The position numbers were made by a program, and so were the translations under genes. Shown in pieces: positions 46,986-58,620 of a stretch of 64,000 bases of DNA (position 1 is its first letter; each line of letters begins with the position of its first letter). The stretch lies in assembly GCA_009823505.1 (NCBI GenBank), contig VZQC01005757.1, positions 592,465 through 656,464 on the forward strand, written 5' to 3'. The DNA is from Rhizomys pruinosus (taxonomy: Eukaryota; Chordata; Mammalia; Rodentia; Spalacidae). The notes beneath the pieces are model-generated. The model did not search any database. It saw nothing but the letters and a program-made list of their open reading frames with translations, and was not told where the DNA came from.

Positions 46986-47372
46986 TCCAATGCTGTGATA
47001 AAACACTCAGATCCAAAGCAACCTGGGCAGAAAAGTTCTCTGTGGCTTTCACTCCCAGCTCATAGGCCATCACTCAGGGAGATTAAGATAGGAGCTTACT
47101 CAGGAACTGAAGCAGAAACCATGGCAGATGCTGCTCACTGGACTGTTCTCTGGCTCTCACCAGCTCCTGCTCAGCTAACTCTCTTCTATAGCCCAGTGCC
47201 ACCCACCAAGGGCTGATGCTGCCCCCAGTGGGCTGGGCTCTCCCAAGTCAATTACCAACACAGAAAATCTCTCACAACTTGGCCAGAGGCCAATCTGATC
47301 TGGGCAACACCTCAACTGAGATTCCCTCAGATGACTTTAGGATGTGAAATGTTGACAGCTGAGAATGGGTGG
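46986..47372 (-). repeat. ~390-bp LTR-like rodent repeat, copy 5 (reverse)
   Basis: Reverse complement of the family at 11.2/28.9/29.5/31.6 kb: tgctgtgataaaacactcag, gggctgggctctcccaag, attccctcagatgacttta, gaaatgttgacagc. Older than copies 3-4. Confidence 0.78.
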
Positions 47373-47735
47373 GACAAACTTGTTTAGGTAAAGTATTTAT
47401 TAAGTTCTTCATCTGGTGCCAAAGTTCATGCCAACTATCAAACCTACCTTGTATAATATCCTCTACCTAGATGGCTGTTTGTCTTCTCAACACTGTCTTC
47501 ATATAATCTCTATATTCCCATCACTCTTTTGAGATAGTTGCCGTTTCCTCCCTGATAATGACTGAAGCTGCTCCTGGGTCCAATGACTATAATTCTAATG
47601 ATCTCTCATGAACCATGGTTGGAACTTCTAGAGTATTTATTTGCAAACTGGGAAATATAAATGAGAATATTTCACACAGATATCTTTTATTTCTTACAGA
47701 AATGGTGATGAATGATTCATGCAACATTCAGAGGG
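47373..47735. other. Single-copy DNA, no feature seen
   Basis: Nothing recognised. Confidence 0.4.
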
Positions 47736-47737
47736 GC

Positions 47738-47858
47738 ATCTAATCCCCACTTTACAAGTAAGAACTGCAGCTCCAAGGCACCAAGAACTTTGCCTAGGTC
47801 TCCAACCACCAGAGGCAGAGCCTGTGTGCTATCTGATTCCAGCTATCTGCAGAGCACA
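47738..47858 (+). repeat. MIR SINE
   Basis: MIR core: atccccactttacaagtaag, actgcagctccaagg, ctttgcctaggtctc, agaggcagagcctgtg. Confidence 0.65.
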
Positions 47859-47867
47859 ATGCATGCC

Positions 47868-48074
47868 TTCCATTCTGTATGAGTGTTTTTCTTGCATGTA
47901 TGTAAGTATACCATTTGTGTGCAATGCCCCAAAAGGTAGACAGGGGGCATTAGATACCCTGGAACTAGAGTTACAGAGAGTTGTTAGCCGTGGTGTGGGT
48001 GCTGGGAACCAAACACCAGTATTTGCAAAGGCAGCCAGTGCTCTAAATGGCCAAGCCATCTCTCCAAACCCCAA
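47868..48074 (-). repeat. B2 SINE (old)
   Basis: Reverse B2: tctgtatgagtgtttttcttg, gcaatgccccaaaaggtag, taccctggaactagagttac, ending ccatctctccaaacccc. Confidence 0.88.
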
Positions 48075-49227
48075 GAAAAGGATTTATTTAAAAATTTTAA
48101 AATAACAGTCAATTATTAAAAATGTGGCATGCTGCTTTTATAAATGGATGTAGTGCCTGTCAAATATTTGACAAAGTCATAAAGGCACACTTATAATTTC
48201 TAATTAATTACAAAGAACTTTTTAAAGATTTGTTATATGAATATCCTTTGAATACAGAAAAATATATGTGGAGTGTTCTATGATCTTAAGAAATATGCTG
48301 TAGCCATGGAGATTTCAGATAAAACGAAAATATGGTAACTGAGATAGATGACCGGTTGGTGTGCCAACAAGCAAGTATATCCACATGATTAACTGCAAAG
48401 TGAACATTGTATGCAATGTGGTCACTGTTTAGAAGTCATGTGAAGTATATGTTCTTGTTGAACACTTGATTTACCCGAAGCAGCCACACTACATTCAAAC
48501 AAGCATGTAAAGATGGACTAGTCCAGCTTCAGATGCTCCTGCATTTAGTTTTAAGATTTAGTAGTAGATATTATTTAAGACTCTTGGGTCTGTGGTATCA
48601 AAAATATACTGAGTAACCAATCAAACTTTGAATTTGCCTCAGTAGTAACTGCACAGCTCTAATGTTTTAAGAATTTTTCAGTCCAAAAGAAGACAAGTCT
48701 ATCTATAGTCCTGCTCCTGTGCTTCTCATTGACATCTGTGGTTTGGCAGAGGTGGTGCAAACTTCTTACTACCTTTAAACTTCTTACTAAGACGAATCTA
48801 TAAATAAGTCGATGCCACTTCTCAAAGATTTACCACACCATTCATGAAAGTCAACAAACATGTTACCCAGCTCACTGCTATATTATTTCTATATTCCCTA
48901 AGAATTTAAATCTGAGATTGATTTTTTTCTTGATATTTAGTTTGGCAACTTTTAAACCTTTAGAAAGAATAGAGTAAGATTAAAAATTAACATTTTCAAT
49001 ATTAAGTAATTTTTTCAAACATTTTATTTTACCTTCACACACATCATTTTGTCAGAACTCTTTCAAGAGGAGACTATATGCATCACACCACTTTTTTCCA
49101 CAATATTCCTGATGCATTATCTAAGAATAACACCATGGAACTTATAAGTCTCAGGAAAATCGTAGAAGTTATAGGATTCACAAAATTCCCCTTCAAGGTT
49201 GTAGAAACATGATGGTCAATGTTATAG
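48075..49227. other. Single-copy DNA, no feature seen
   Basis: 1.15 kb, AT-rich, with no recognisable repeat or exon. Confidence 0.45.
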
Positions 49228-49577
49228 TTACTTTAATTGTTAATTGTAAATTCGACGTAATGTAGAATCACCTGGGAAGGGATTCCTAGGGAGGGACTGT
49301 CTAGATTAGAGATTAGAATGGCCTATGGGAGAGTATTTTGATAGCCTTAACAGAAAAATAGGCCACATTCCAAGTTTGGTGCCCTGGTCTACATAAAAGC
49401 AGAGCCTGCCAGCCATCTGCATGTACACATTCATTCCTCTACCCTCTTGACAATGGATATGATGTCCCTAGCTGCTTCAAGTTCCTGAGGCCTTGCGTTC
49501 CCACAATAATGAACTATAACCTTGAGCTATATACTAAGATAATCCCTTTCTCACAGCAACAGAAATGAAGCTAGGAC
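49228..49577 (+). repeat. Old LTR-like mammalian repeat
   Basis: Layout as at 21.6 kb: taattgtaaattcgacg, gtagaatcacctgggaag, gtttggtgccctggtctac, ctttctcacagcaacagaaatg. Diverged. Confidence 0.5.
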
Positions 49578-50117
49578 AGTCAGGGAGCTGTAGGAATGAA
49601 GGTCTCATAAGCCACCACCCATGCTGGAGTTGGTCTTTTCAGTGATGCAGGTGTATTAGAGTCACACATGCTCCTGTAAAGAACCCAATAAACTCATTGC
49701 TTCACCAAGCCAGACTTGGGTGGAATAATTCCTTTGGTTTGTTGTCAGAGTTCTATTTGGGGGACAGGTGTTTGTTTATATTTCCCCAGGGAAAGTCATG
49801 AAACAGACATTTTCCTAAGTAACTACACTGTAACTTCCAAACTGAAGCATTTCCTAGTATTTTATTATGAAACATACAGATTTAAATACACAGTGTAGTT
49901 TTACCAGACATGTACCTGTGCAATGAATACCCAAATGAGGTACAGACTGTTAGATAAGAAAGTTCAGACAACTTTTTAGTTTTCTTTTCTCTGAGCTCCA
50001 GTAATTAGAATTACTACAGTAATTTTTATGTATATTAATTTTGCCAGTTCATTAATTTTATATCAGAATTATTAGATTTCAGTCTTTTCTGTCTAGCTTC
50101 TTTCTTGCCTAGGATTC
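49578..50117. other. Single-copy DNA, possible ancient L1 trace
   Basis: Around 49880-49990 (agacatgtacctgtgcaatg...) there is a faint old L1 3'UTR-like patch in reverse; not firm. Confidence 0.3.
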
Positions 50118-50300
50118 CAGTGTTTTCAATAAAGTTTTATTGGAATGCAGCCTTGTTCATTTGTTCTTAGGATCCCTATTTGCTTTCATATACTACAATA
50201 GTAATGCCTGGTAATGGTGATGAGGATTCTGTTGCTTGCCACGGCTACTCTGTTTACAACAAAGCTACAAATCATAGCAATCTGTTACAATGTAACAGCA
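50118..50300 (-). repeat. Ancient hAT (Charlie-type) DNA transposon fragment
   Basis: aataaagttttattggaatgcagcc...gttcatttgttcttagg, followed by a degenerate ctgcttgccacggctac region, resembles the 3' half of mammalian Charlie-type elements. The terminal inverted repeats are not preserved. Confidence 0.45.
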
Positions 50301-51800
50301 TTCTGAATGGCATTCTTTGTAATGTATTTTTCTTTTCAATTGCTTTTTTGTTTATTTTTACTAGCAATACATACCATGTCAAAACAAAAAAGTCAGCTTT
50401 GAATGTTATGCTTTTAAGGCTTGGAGGATTATGAAGTATTTTGTTACCAAATAGAAGAGCAAAGCATTATTTATCATGTAGACACATGATGGCTATGTTA
50501 AAATAACACAATATAGAGCAGTCTCTGGTTAATTAGTCATGATGCTATTTATACTCTCAGAAAAAAAAAATATCTCAGAAAATGAAGAATCTATATATTA
50601 TTTCATCAACATGACATTTATCTTAAACTTGAAAATTATTAAAATGAGGTTTAAATAAAAGTTTCTGAGTAGCTCATTTGTTATTCAGGCAAGGAAAACA
50701 AATGCTTAGTTAATTAAATTGTGTTTGATTGCAGCAGATGAAGAAATGTGTCCTGAGAAAATAAACTTGATTAAGACTATTAGCCTTTTAGTGAGAACAG
50801 TTGCTTTCTGAGTTGAGGACATTGAGGGTAACAGATGGAGTAAACATACCATAATCCTCCCACCAAATATATCCAGAAACCCTGGATAGCATATATTAAA
50901 GAAAACATATGAGACTCTGAATTTGGCGAGAAGGAGACTGAATAAAGAGCTTAGACCTTGAGGAATGACATAATGGTGAATTCCTTGACTGCTTCTGCCT
51001 TTTTGACTTTCACATACCATATTAAAGGCTGGAGAAGCCAACAAATAATGCCAGTGGGAGCAGGTGAAAAATTCCTTAGGATGAGCCTGCTTTGGGCAGC
51101 CAATGAGCAGGATGAGCCACCTAACAACAGAGAGTTTAGGAAGCAATCATTTGAATCCAAACAGCATAGAAAAATTGTGGCCAACCTTTGGGTCCACCAG
51201 CTAGGGCATGAGCTATACATCCATACCCACCGGGCTGTGAGAAGGGACCATAACCCCTACTGTGATGGTCGCTTAATGTGAAAACAGTACCTTCATCTAG
51301 GCTGGGGGTGGTAATAAGGACCTTTCAAGCAATAGTGTTGGTAAAGATGGCATTGGAAAGCAGGAAGTACCCTCCACCCTTACTGAATTTCCACTTGTTT
51401 TCCAAAAGTGACAAGGAGCCCCAACCTTCCCGCTGGCCAAAGAGCTTAATGGAGAACATGGACTTTATACTGTAGAGTAAGGAAGTAACACTTCCTCTTC
51501 TCAATTGACTTGAGTCAGAGGGAGCCTGTGAATGCCAAGTTTCACCGAAGACCTAGAGTCTCCTGTAAAGCTACTTAAAAGATCAGAAAATACTCTGTGC
51601 ATTTGACAATTAAGTTTAAATGGATTTATTCTTTGAAAAGTATAAATGTCTAAAATTCATCTAATGAGAAACATATAATTTGATCACCACAACAATTATT
51701 AAGGACATTGGGTTTCTTTGCCCACATGGGTTTATGTACACATATGCATATAAACATGAATAGTCATATGTTACCAGAGCAAAAAAAACCCCCAGAAATG
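50301..51800. other. Single-copy DNA, no feature seen
   Basis: 1.5 kb without recognisable repeats. Overlapping frames of 146 and 89 codons (minus) and 107 codons (plus) at 50.7-51.3 kb cover the same bases on both strands. None has a family, and at least two must be false. Confidence 0.45.
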
Positions 51801-51827
51801 TTAACACATATTAATTAATATTAATTA

Positions 51828-51877
51828 ATTCATACACATATTAATTAATTAATTAATTAATTAATATGTGTATGAAT
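51828..51877. repeat. 50-bp perfect AT-rich palindrome
   Basis: aattcatacacatatt(aatt)n reads identically on both strands with no spacer, centred between 51852 and 51853. It lies at the tail of the adjoining minus-strand B2. Its outer parts (attcatacacat / atgtgtatgaat) are B2 3'-end sequence on opposite strands. Confidence 0.95.
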
Positions 51878-52066
51878 GTACTGTCTGCATGTGAGTTTGT
51901 GCACCCGAGTTGTGCAATGCCCTAGAGGTCAGAAGAGGGTGTTGGATTCCCCTGGAACTGTAGTTAAAGATGGTTCTCATTTGCCATGTGGGTGCTGGGG
52001 ATTGAACCCTGGTCCTCTGCAAGAGCAGTTAGAGCTCTTAACCGCTAGGCCATCTCTCCAACCCCT
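51861..52066 (-). repeat. B2 SINE
   Basis: (TTAA)n tail, tatgtgtatgaatgtactg, gaggtcagaagagggtgttgg, ending ccatctctccaacccc. Confidence 0.93.
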
Positions 52067-52079
52067 GTATTTCTTTTCT

Positions 52080-52480
52080 TTAATATAATATTTTATTGAT
52101 TTTTGTATATTTCATACATCATTTTTCAGTTCGATTTAGACATATTCTCCTTTCTCTAGCCCCCGCCCTACCCCAGTTCATGCATTCTGCCATACATGTC
52201 CCACATCTTTCTCTCAGTCATTTTAAAGTTTTCCTCTGCAGAGGTTTATTGTTTGGGGCAGAATTTAACTGTATCAATCAGTTCTTTGACCCAGACCTTA
52301 TGTTGTTGCTGTTCCCTCCCATTTATATCGCTCCAACATATGTCTATATAAATGTCATATATGTACCAGAATTATGTCCTCTGGGAATAAACTGTATGTT
52401 AATTCTGAAATATGTTAGGAATTCACATTTTCCCTTTAATTTTATATTACTCTAAAATATGAATATATATTTACATTTCC
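52080..52480 (-). repeat. L1 3' end, 5'-truncated
   Basis: Reverse 3' module: tattgatttttgtatatttc, C-rich tract 52160-52172, cattctgccatacatgtcc, aaactgtatgttaattctg. The same family as the 19.6-kb copy. Confidence 0.82.
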
Positions 52481-52736
52481 ACCCATATACAGTAATTACA
52501 ATTTCTGAAAATAAATGGTAAGTTAATTCTGGGGCTCTTTAAGAGATTCATGGTATAGCAGCACAGTTGCTTTCAGATAAAAAGAAATATAACAATAAGG
52601 TTGCTCAGGTTGCCTTTCAACTAGAGGACTTGGTACAAGCACCCATAAATGAGGAAAACCATTCCCCATTTGTTTTGGGGGGACTGCATTACTTCACTTA
52701 GCATAAAAAGCTTACCCAAGAAGAGACTGACAGTTT

Positions 52737-52980
52737 ATTTATTTATTTTTTAATTAATTTTTATTGATGCTTTGTGCATTTCATACATTTTTTTCCAATT
52801 CAGTTCAGGCTTATTTCCCTTTCCCTCCCCCCCTCCCCCACCCCATCCCAGATCATGCATTCTGCCATAACTGTCCTGCATCTTTCTCTCAGATTTTTTT
52901 TTTCATTTTTAGCTATAAGTGATAATCCATGAGTACAAGCATCCTTCATGCAAAACCTATCTGCAGGCTGACAGTTTAAA
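52737..52980 (-). repeat. Young L1 3'-terminal fragment
   Basis: ttaatttttattgatgctttg, C-rich tract, ctgccataactgtcctgcatc, gataatccatgagtacaagc. Nearly identical to the 3' end at 36.4 kb, but clean. Only ~240 bp were inserted. Confidence 0.88.
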
Positions 52981-53670
52981 CATAACCTTTTGTATTCCTA
53001 AAGATTTTATTTCTAGTTTTACTAGCTGCGTTGGTGAGCACTGCCAGTTTAGTGGTCAATAGCTCTGGTACCAGGGGATATCCACGTTTTGTCCCTGATC
53101 TTGATGATGATGCTTGTATGCCATTTCTCTTTTATGAAGAAGATTGCTTTGTTATTTTGGTGACATTTATCACAACTTTTAGATAATTGTAAATTTAGGA
53201 TTTTAGCGCAGTGATGTGTCTGTGATCTTTGCTATGATTTTGTACTGTCTGAAAAATTTCCATTTTATCATATTTCCAATTTGCCAGTGTGTGTTTGCCC
53301 ATTGCTTAGCTTCTTTCTCCTCTCAAATTACTTTTTAAAGTATGCTTCTGATGTAAAATGTAGACCTGGATTTTTCTGTGTGACACTACTTGAAATCTTC
53401 ATTAACAAGTACATTGAGCGAACAGGTGTTTATTGATACAGTTACTAGGTCACAATTCTGTAATGTTACTTTTGTTACCCTTATCATATGTGTTATGTTC
53501 TGTTGATTAACCTATATTCTCTATGTGGATTATTTTGTTTTCTTGTTTAAAAATTCATTAAGTACTTATGAAGCTTTAAAATTTTATCACAGGGTGGGTC
53601 TGTACATCTTTACTTACTCATCTGTTTAGCATTCAAGTTCAAATTTTATTTTTTGATATCTACTTAATGT
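52981..53670. other. Possible ancient L1 relic, otherwise single-copy
   Basis: 53030-53170 (ctgccagtttagtggtcaatag, ccaggggatatccacg) may be very old reverse L1 ORF2. Not firm. Confidence 0.35.
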
Positions 53671-55385
53671 AATTTTTTATTTCTTTTTTATTACTCCTTT
53701 ATTTCTTTTTTTTTAACAATAAGTAATAATTTATGAGTACAAGCATCCTTCATGTAAAAAAAATTTGCAAGCAGTTGTGCCCAAACCCACACAGTCCATG
53801 GGTCCCAACATCCAGCTGGGGTGGGGGGGGCTTGTATGTTCAATCAAGTTGATCAAATGAGTGTCCAGACTATATTGCTGTAGTTTCACCATTCACCCCA
53901 ATCGCAGCCCTGACATTCTACCATGTCCCCTCTTCCACAGATTATTCCCTAGGCTTAGGAAAGGGGCACAGTTGGACGAGAAGCAAAACAGTCTACTTTC
54001 TCTGGAGCTGTTGTCTTGGACTCTGGTCAATTCTGGCTGTTTCCTTTCATGGGCTGAGAGTTTGTCCAGGAATAACCTTTCAATCCTACTAATGAAGCAC
54101 AAGCAATTAGATATATAGGTATTTAAAGAGTACTAATTGTTATGGTAGGTTACTTTGGTATAGACACAGATGTTTGGATGGTATGTTAATCCATGAATTA
54201 CATTTTTTTTCTGTTAAATGTGACAGAGTCTCACTGTGGCTTATAACATCTCCTAACCACTAGAGGATGTAAGCTTGTGGCATCAGCCATGGGTTATTCC
54301 TCCAAGGAGAGAGCTAATAGCCAATTAGATTTGGGATATACAGGCATATGACTGCCACTGCTGCACAGAATTTCCAGGCAGGTAAGATGTAGCTGGTGCT
54401 GATGGAAGAGTCTTGCTTGACTCAAGGAGACCTATATCTGCTTTATTGGTTTAGTGGCCTTTTGGTAACACTCTCTGGTGTTCCAGAGACCAACCGTACA
54501 CTTGCAAGTGTGGTCTCAATACATCTTTCCCATGCTTACATCAGGTCTTTGATAGCAGGGACTTGTTGCCTCTCTTCTTACAGGTATCCCAGTTTACAGG
54601 CAAGAAGCCTTTACCTTTTGGGGGGGGGGGCTTGGATCCTCTGGCCAACATCTTGGTAGAATAATCCATTGCTGATATCAGAGCTCTCCTGTATTAATAT
54701 ATTTTGCTTAAGTGCATAGCTTAAGGAGACTTTAGTATTATGTTTGGTTCTGAATAGAGAATAACCCTTTTCACAGTTCCTATATCTATTAGTCAATTAA
54801 AGAAGGCAGTTTTACCGGTTTTATAAGAGATTACCTCTATAACAGTTGGCTCCAATTTGCAGTTAGAGAACGACCTCATCATCATCATATTTCTCCTTAG
54901 GGGGGAAGTAAGAAAGTGTCTCATATTAAAACTTTGCAGCACCTAGAAGGTAAGTTTCATTAGGACTCATTATAAATAGTTGTTCCAAGTAAGATCCACA
55001 GAGGGGTTTGATGTCTGTAGCATTCTGAGGCTTTTCTTCCTTTCAATGTTCAGACGGGCCAACCTTTCTTCTGGCACTTACTTGTGCATCCTACACAATG
55101 CAAAGCTGTGACTTTTCTTTCTCAGCCATTAAGTTGGTGACATTTTGACCTGTTGGAACATACAAATCTTTTCCCGTAGTTAGTTTTAAGATTTGAATTG
55201 CAATTAGATATATAGGTATTTAAACAGTATAATATATAGCCTTTTGATCCTACTAATGAAGCACACGCAATTAGATATATAGGTATTTAAACAGTACTAA
55301 TTGTTAGTTATGGTGGGTTACTTTGGTATACACACAGATGTTTGGATGGTATGTTAATCCATGAATTACATTTTCTTCTGTTAAG

Positions 55386-55978
55386 TATGATCTAATTGCA
55401 TGTGCTTCATTAGTAGGATGAAAAGTTATGCCTGGACAAGCTGGCAGCCCATGAAAGAAAACAGCCAGAACTGACTAGAGACCAAGACAACAGCTCCAGA
55501 GAAAGTGGACTGTTTTGCTTCTCATCCACCTGTGCTCCTTTTCTAAGCCTAGGGAACAATCTGCAGAAGAGGGGGCATGGTAGATTGTAAGGGCTGTGAT
55601 TGGGGTGAATGGTGAAACTACAACAATATAGACTGGACACTCATTTGATCAACCTGATTGAACATACAAGACCCCCCAGCTGGATGGTGGGACCCATGAG
55701 CTGTGTGGGTTTGGCACAACTGCTTGCAAATTGGTTTTACATGAAGGATGCTTGTACTCACAAATTATCACTTATTGTTAAAAAAATGAAAACAAAACAA
55801 AACAAAAAATAGGGAAAGATGCAGAAAAGTTATGGCAGAATGCATTATCTCGGATGAGTAGGGGTGGGGTGGGGGGAAGGGAAGGGGATATATGCCTGAA
55901 CTGAATTGGAAAATGATGTATGAAATGCACAAAGCATCAATAAAAATAAAACAACAACAACAACAACAACAACAACAA
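55386..55978 (+). repeat. Sense L1 3' end of the nested element
   Basis: Begins tctaattgcatgtgcttc, follows the same path as 12787-13350, and ends gcacaaagcatcaataaaa with a (CAA)n run at 55951-55976. Confidence 0.93.
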
Positions 55979-56796
55979 AAAAAACCAAAAGGATTTAGGT
56001 TACTTAAAATAAATGTTAAATAACTAGCTATTTTGATACTCTGTCAGCTCACCACCAACAGAAAATTTCAGTAGGAATGAGAAAATAGGAGCAAATAGTT
56101 CAAAAAGATTATATAAAAATAATGTCAATTTTAAAGTGAAACGTGATGGGAACATGCACAATTAGGTGATTCTGCCAACTGTCTTTAACTTCTGAGCAGC
56201 AAGGAGAACTCAGTGATTTTGTTGTCTTTCATAGAATAATGTCTCATTGGATAATATTGAGAAAATGCAACAGAAAAAGTGAATTTATTATGATGCTATC
56301 ACACAAAAGTGGCCTATAAACAGGCAATGAGAATTGAAGTGGAAGGTACAAGTGTGAATACACAGTGTAACTAGAGTTTTCTGCTGTACTTAGAGTTCTA
56401 CATAGGATAGGCAGGGCATTTAGCAGACTGTGCTTAGATAGTTTCAATTTTACTGAAGAGAGTTTGTCACTGATAGAAGGAATACTCCTGTGTAGAGAAC
56501 TGTTGGATTTAGCTATGCAAGAATACAGACTTGTTACTAAGCATCTTGATATGATTCAGTGAATTATAAATATAAACTTTGATGTGAAATATTCAACTAA
56601 AATATTTAAAATTTGTGGGTTTTGATAGAAATATACAGAAATGAAAGGAGAGGAAAGGGAATAAAACTGTATATTTTTTTGTTTGTTTGTTTTGTTTTAA
56701 ACTCTAAGCTTCCATTTCTACCGTTTCTAATCAAGTTAGTGTCCCAGGTTTGAGTTAGATCAAATAAAACACATGAATTTTATCACTAATAATATA
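55979..56796 (+). other. Non-L1 sequence, candidate transduced flank
   Basis: ~820 bp AT-rich sequence with no recognised repeat, lying between the L1 tail and the B2/B1 pair. If the transduction reading is right, it derives from downstream of the source L1 elsewhere in the genome. Confidence 0.5.
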
Positions 56797-56811
56797 TTTT
56801 CAATATTCCCT

Positions 56812-57042
56812 GGGCTGGAGAGATGGCCTAGCGGTTAAGAGCACCGACCGCTCTTACAGAGGACCCGGGTTTGATCCCCAGCACCCACATGGCGGCCGAG
56901 AGCCGTCTGAAACTCCAATTCCGGGAGAACTCCAGTTCCAGGGGAATCCGACATCCTCTTCTGACCTCCGTGGCATTGCAGACACGGGTGCACAGACTTG
57001 CATGCAGACAGTACACTGATACACATACGGAAATAAATAAAT
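56812..57042 (+). repeat. B2 SINE, 5' half of a B2-B1 pair
   Basis: gggctggagagatggcctag head, B-box-like gggtttgatccccag, full body, short AAATAAATAAAT tail running directly into a B1. The TSD ttttcaatattccc (56797-56810) reappears only after the B1 (57187-57200). Confidence 0.95.
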
Positions 57043-57182
57043 GCCGGGCGTGGTGGTGCACGCCTTTAATCCTAGCACTTGGGAGGCAGAGGCACGCGGA
57101 TCTCTGTGAGTTCGAGGCCAACCTGGTCTACAGAGTGAGTTCCAGGACAGCCAGAGCTACAGGGAGACCGTGTCTCAAAAAA
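57043..57182 (+). repeat. B1 SINE, 3' half of a B2-B1 pair
   Basis: Canonical, little-mutated B1 (gccgggcgtggtggtgcacg, ggcggatctctgtgag-like, tctcaaaaaa). No separate TSD; it shares the outer duplication with the B2. Confidence 0.95.
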
Positions 57183-57931
57183 TTTTTTTTCAATATTCCC
57201 AATAAAGAGTGAAATGATAATTTTCTGAAAAAAAATATTTGAATTGCAAGTTTTTTGACAAAAAGGCTTCATGTCTATCTGTATCCCCCTTTTTTATTTT
57301 AGGTTTTTGTTTTTTGACCCATGGGTCTCAAAAAGGCAGTTGTATTACACATACCTATAGGCTGGAATCAAGGCGAAGATTTCATCAAATTCACCCATGC
57401 TGTTTTGAGTGACTGTATGTGATTAACTTAGGAATTTATTAAGTTTTTAAGTTAAATTAATTTTTAAGTTAAATCATCTTACAGGTAAAAGAGAATGCTA
57501 CAAGGTGATACTGTACAACAGAAAAATTATAGAGAACATTTGTATGTGCCAATCCCAAAGTTATTATATAGATTTTAAGTAAAACAAATGTGAACAACAA
57601 TTTATATTTCTAATTAACTCAGGTGCATTACCATTTTTATCAGAACCTTTAAACCAATGTTATTTAATATACACATATTTACTTTTACTAAGTCCTAAAA
57701 TACCATGTAACCTGTAGACAGAGTCTGGGAAAAATTGGATACTTGTTGAACTCACGTCAATTAAATATGCGTTAATGGAATATACACCTGTGTCCTTCTC
57801 CCGCCCCTCCCACCGCCTCCCACCCCTCCCAATTCACCATTTCAGTCAGTTTTCTGATGCAGTCTTTCTTTTGTTGTTCTTTTACTATGCATCCCTCTCC
57901 ACAAGAAATATTTATAACTGGGTTATTGATG

Positions 57932-58163
57932 CTAGCATCCACATATGAGGGATACCATTCTTCCTTTGTTTTTCTGGGACTGTACTACTTCACTTAATAT
58001 AATGTCTTCTAGCTCCACCCATTTACCTGCGAAGTTCATGATGTTGTCTTTCTTTACCGCTGCATAGAACTCCATTGTGTAAATGTACCACATTTTCTCT
58101 ATCCACTCGTCAGTTGTGGGGCATTTGGGTTGGTTCCAGCATTTTGCTATTGTGAACAAAGCA
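57932..58163 (-). pseudogene. L1 ORF2, C-terminal end
   Basis: Minus-strand frame of ~77 codons up to the inversion junction, containing the conserved MWYIYTMEFYAAVKKD segment and ending with a normal stop. This is the C-terminal region of the L1 ORF2 protein. It is open but severed from the RT and endonuclease, so it is a non-functional fragment. Confidence 0.88.
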
Positions 58164-58164
58164 T

Positions 58165-58620
58165 TAATTTCCAGAATATACAAGCTACTCAAAAAACAAA
58201 GAATAAAGAAAACAAATGAATCACTCAAAAGATGGAGCAAAGAACAAGAGAGACTTCACAGAGGAGGAATTAGAGATGGCTGAGAAACATCTTAAAAACT
58301 GTTCAATGTCACTAATAATTAGGGAAATGCAAATTAAGACCACACTAAGATATCATCTCACTCCAATAAGACTCGCCAGGATCAAGAAAACAAATGATAT
58401 CAAGTGCTAGAGAGGTTGCTGGGAAAGGGGAACACTCATCTATTGCTGGTGGGAATGTAAACTTGTATAGCCACTATGGAAAGCCATGTGGAGAACCCTT
58501 AGAAGACTCAAAATGAACTTGCCATTTGATCCAGTCATACCACTCCTAGGTATATACCCACAAGACTCATCTTACTGCAGAAATACATGCACAGCTATAT
58601 TTATTGCAGCTCTCATCACA
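58165..58620 (+). pseudogene. Inverted L1 ORF2 segment
   Basis: Sense ORF2 coding, in frame for long stretches. It runs from the ISRIYKLLK segment through AEKHLKNCSMSLIIREMQIKT to the PLLGIYPQDSS segment, with a stop and frame change near 58410. It belongs 5' of the ORF2 end on the opposite strand and was inverted on insertion. Confidence 0.85.

Larger units (their letters stand above)
55204..57236 (+). mobile_element. Nested L1 with inverted 5' end and candidate 3' transduction
   Basis: Inserted in the 3'UTR of the larger L1, flanked by the 13-bp duplication atttgaattgcaa (55191-55203 and 57237-57249). Order: inverted 3'UTR piece (55204-55385), sense 3'UTR end with G-rich tract and (CAA)n tail (55386-55978), ~820 bp of non-L1 sequence, B2, B1, then AATAAA (57201) and an A run (57228-57235) right before the second TSD copy. 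The outer TSD encloses everything, so one insertion event carrying downstream DNA is the simplest reading. The alternative is two events with chance flank similarity. Confidence 0.7.
53685..58620 (-). mobile_element. Young L1, 5'-truncated with inverted 5' segment and TSD
   Basis: The minus-strand part 53685-58163 holds 3'UTR (53.72-57.93 kb, split by a nested insertion) and the ORF2 C-terminal end (57.93-58.16 kb). It is joined to a plus-strand ORF2 segment at 58165-58620. The two parts are adjacent in L1 coordinates, so this is a twin-priming inversion. Flanking attttttatttct (53672-53684) and atttttttatttct (58621-58634) form the TSD with one T difference. Its 3' end lies at the internal A-rich stretch of the family's 3'UTR (ctaaaaaatgaaaa position), so it was probably polyadenylated early and lacks the final ~170-bp module. 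Confidence 0.88.

Noticed and set aside
50706..51281. 146-codon minus and 107-codon plus frames as a small gene
   Set aside because: They overlap on opposite strands in DNA with no family similarity, splice sites or poly-A signal in a convincing place.
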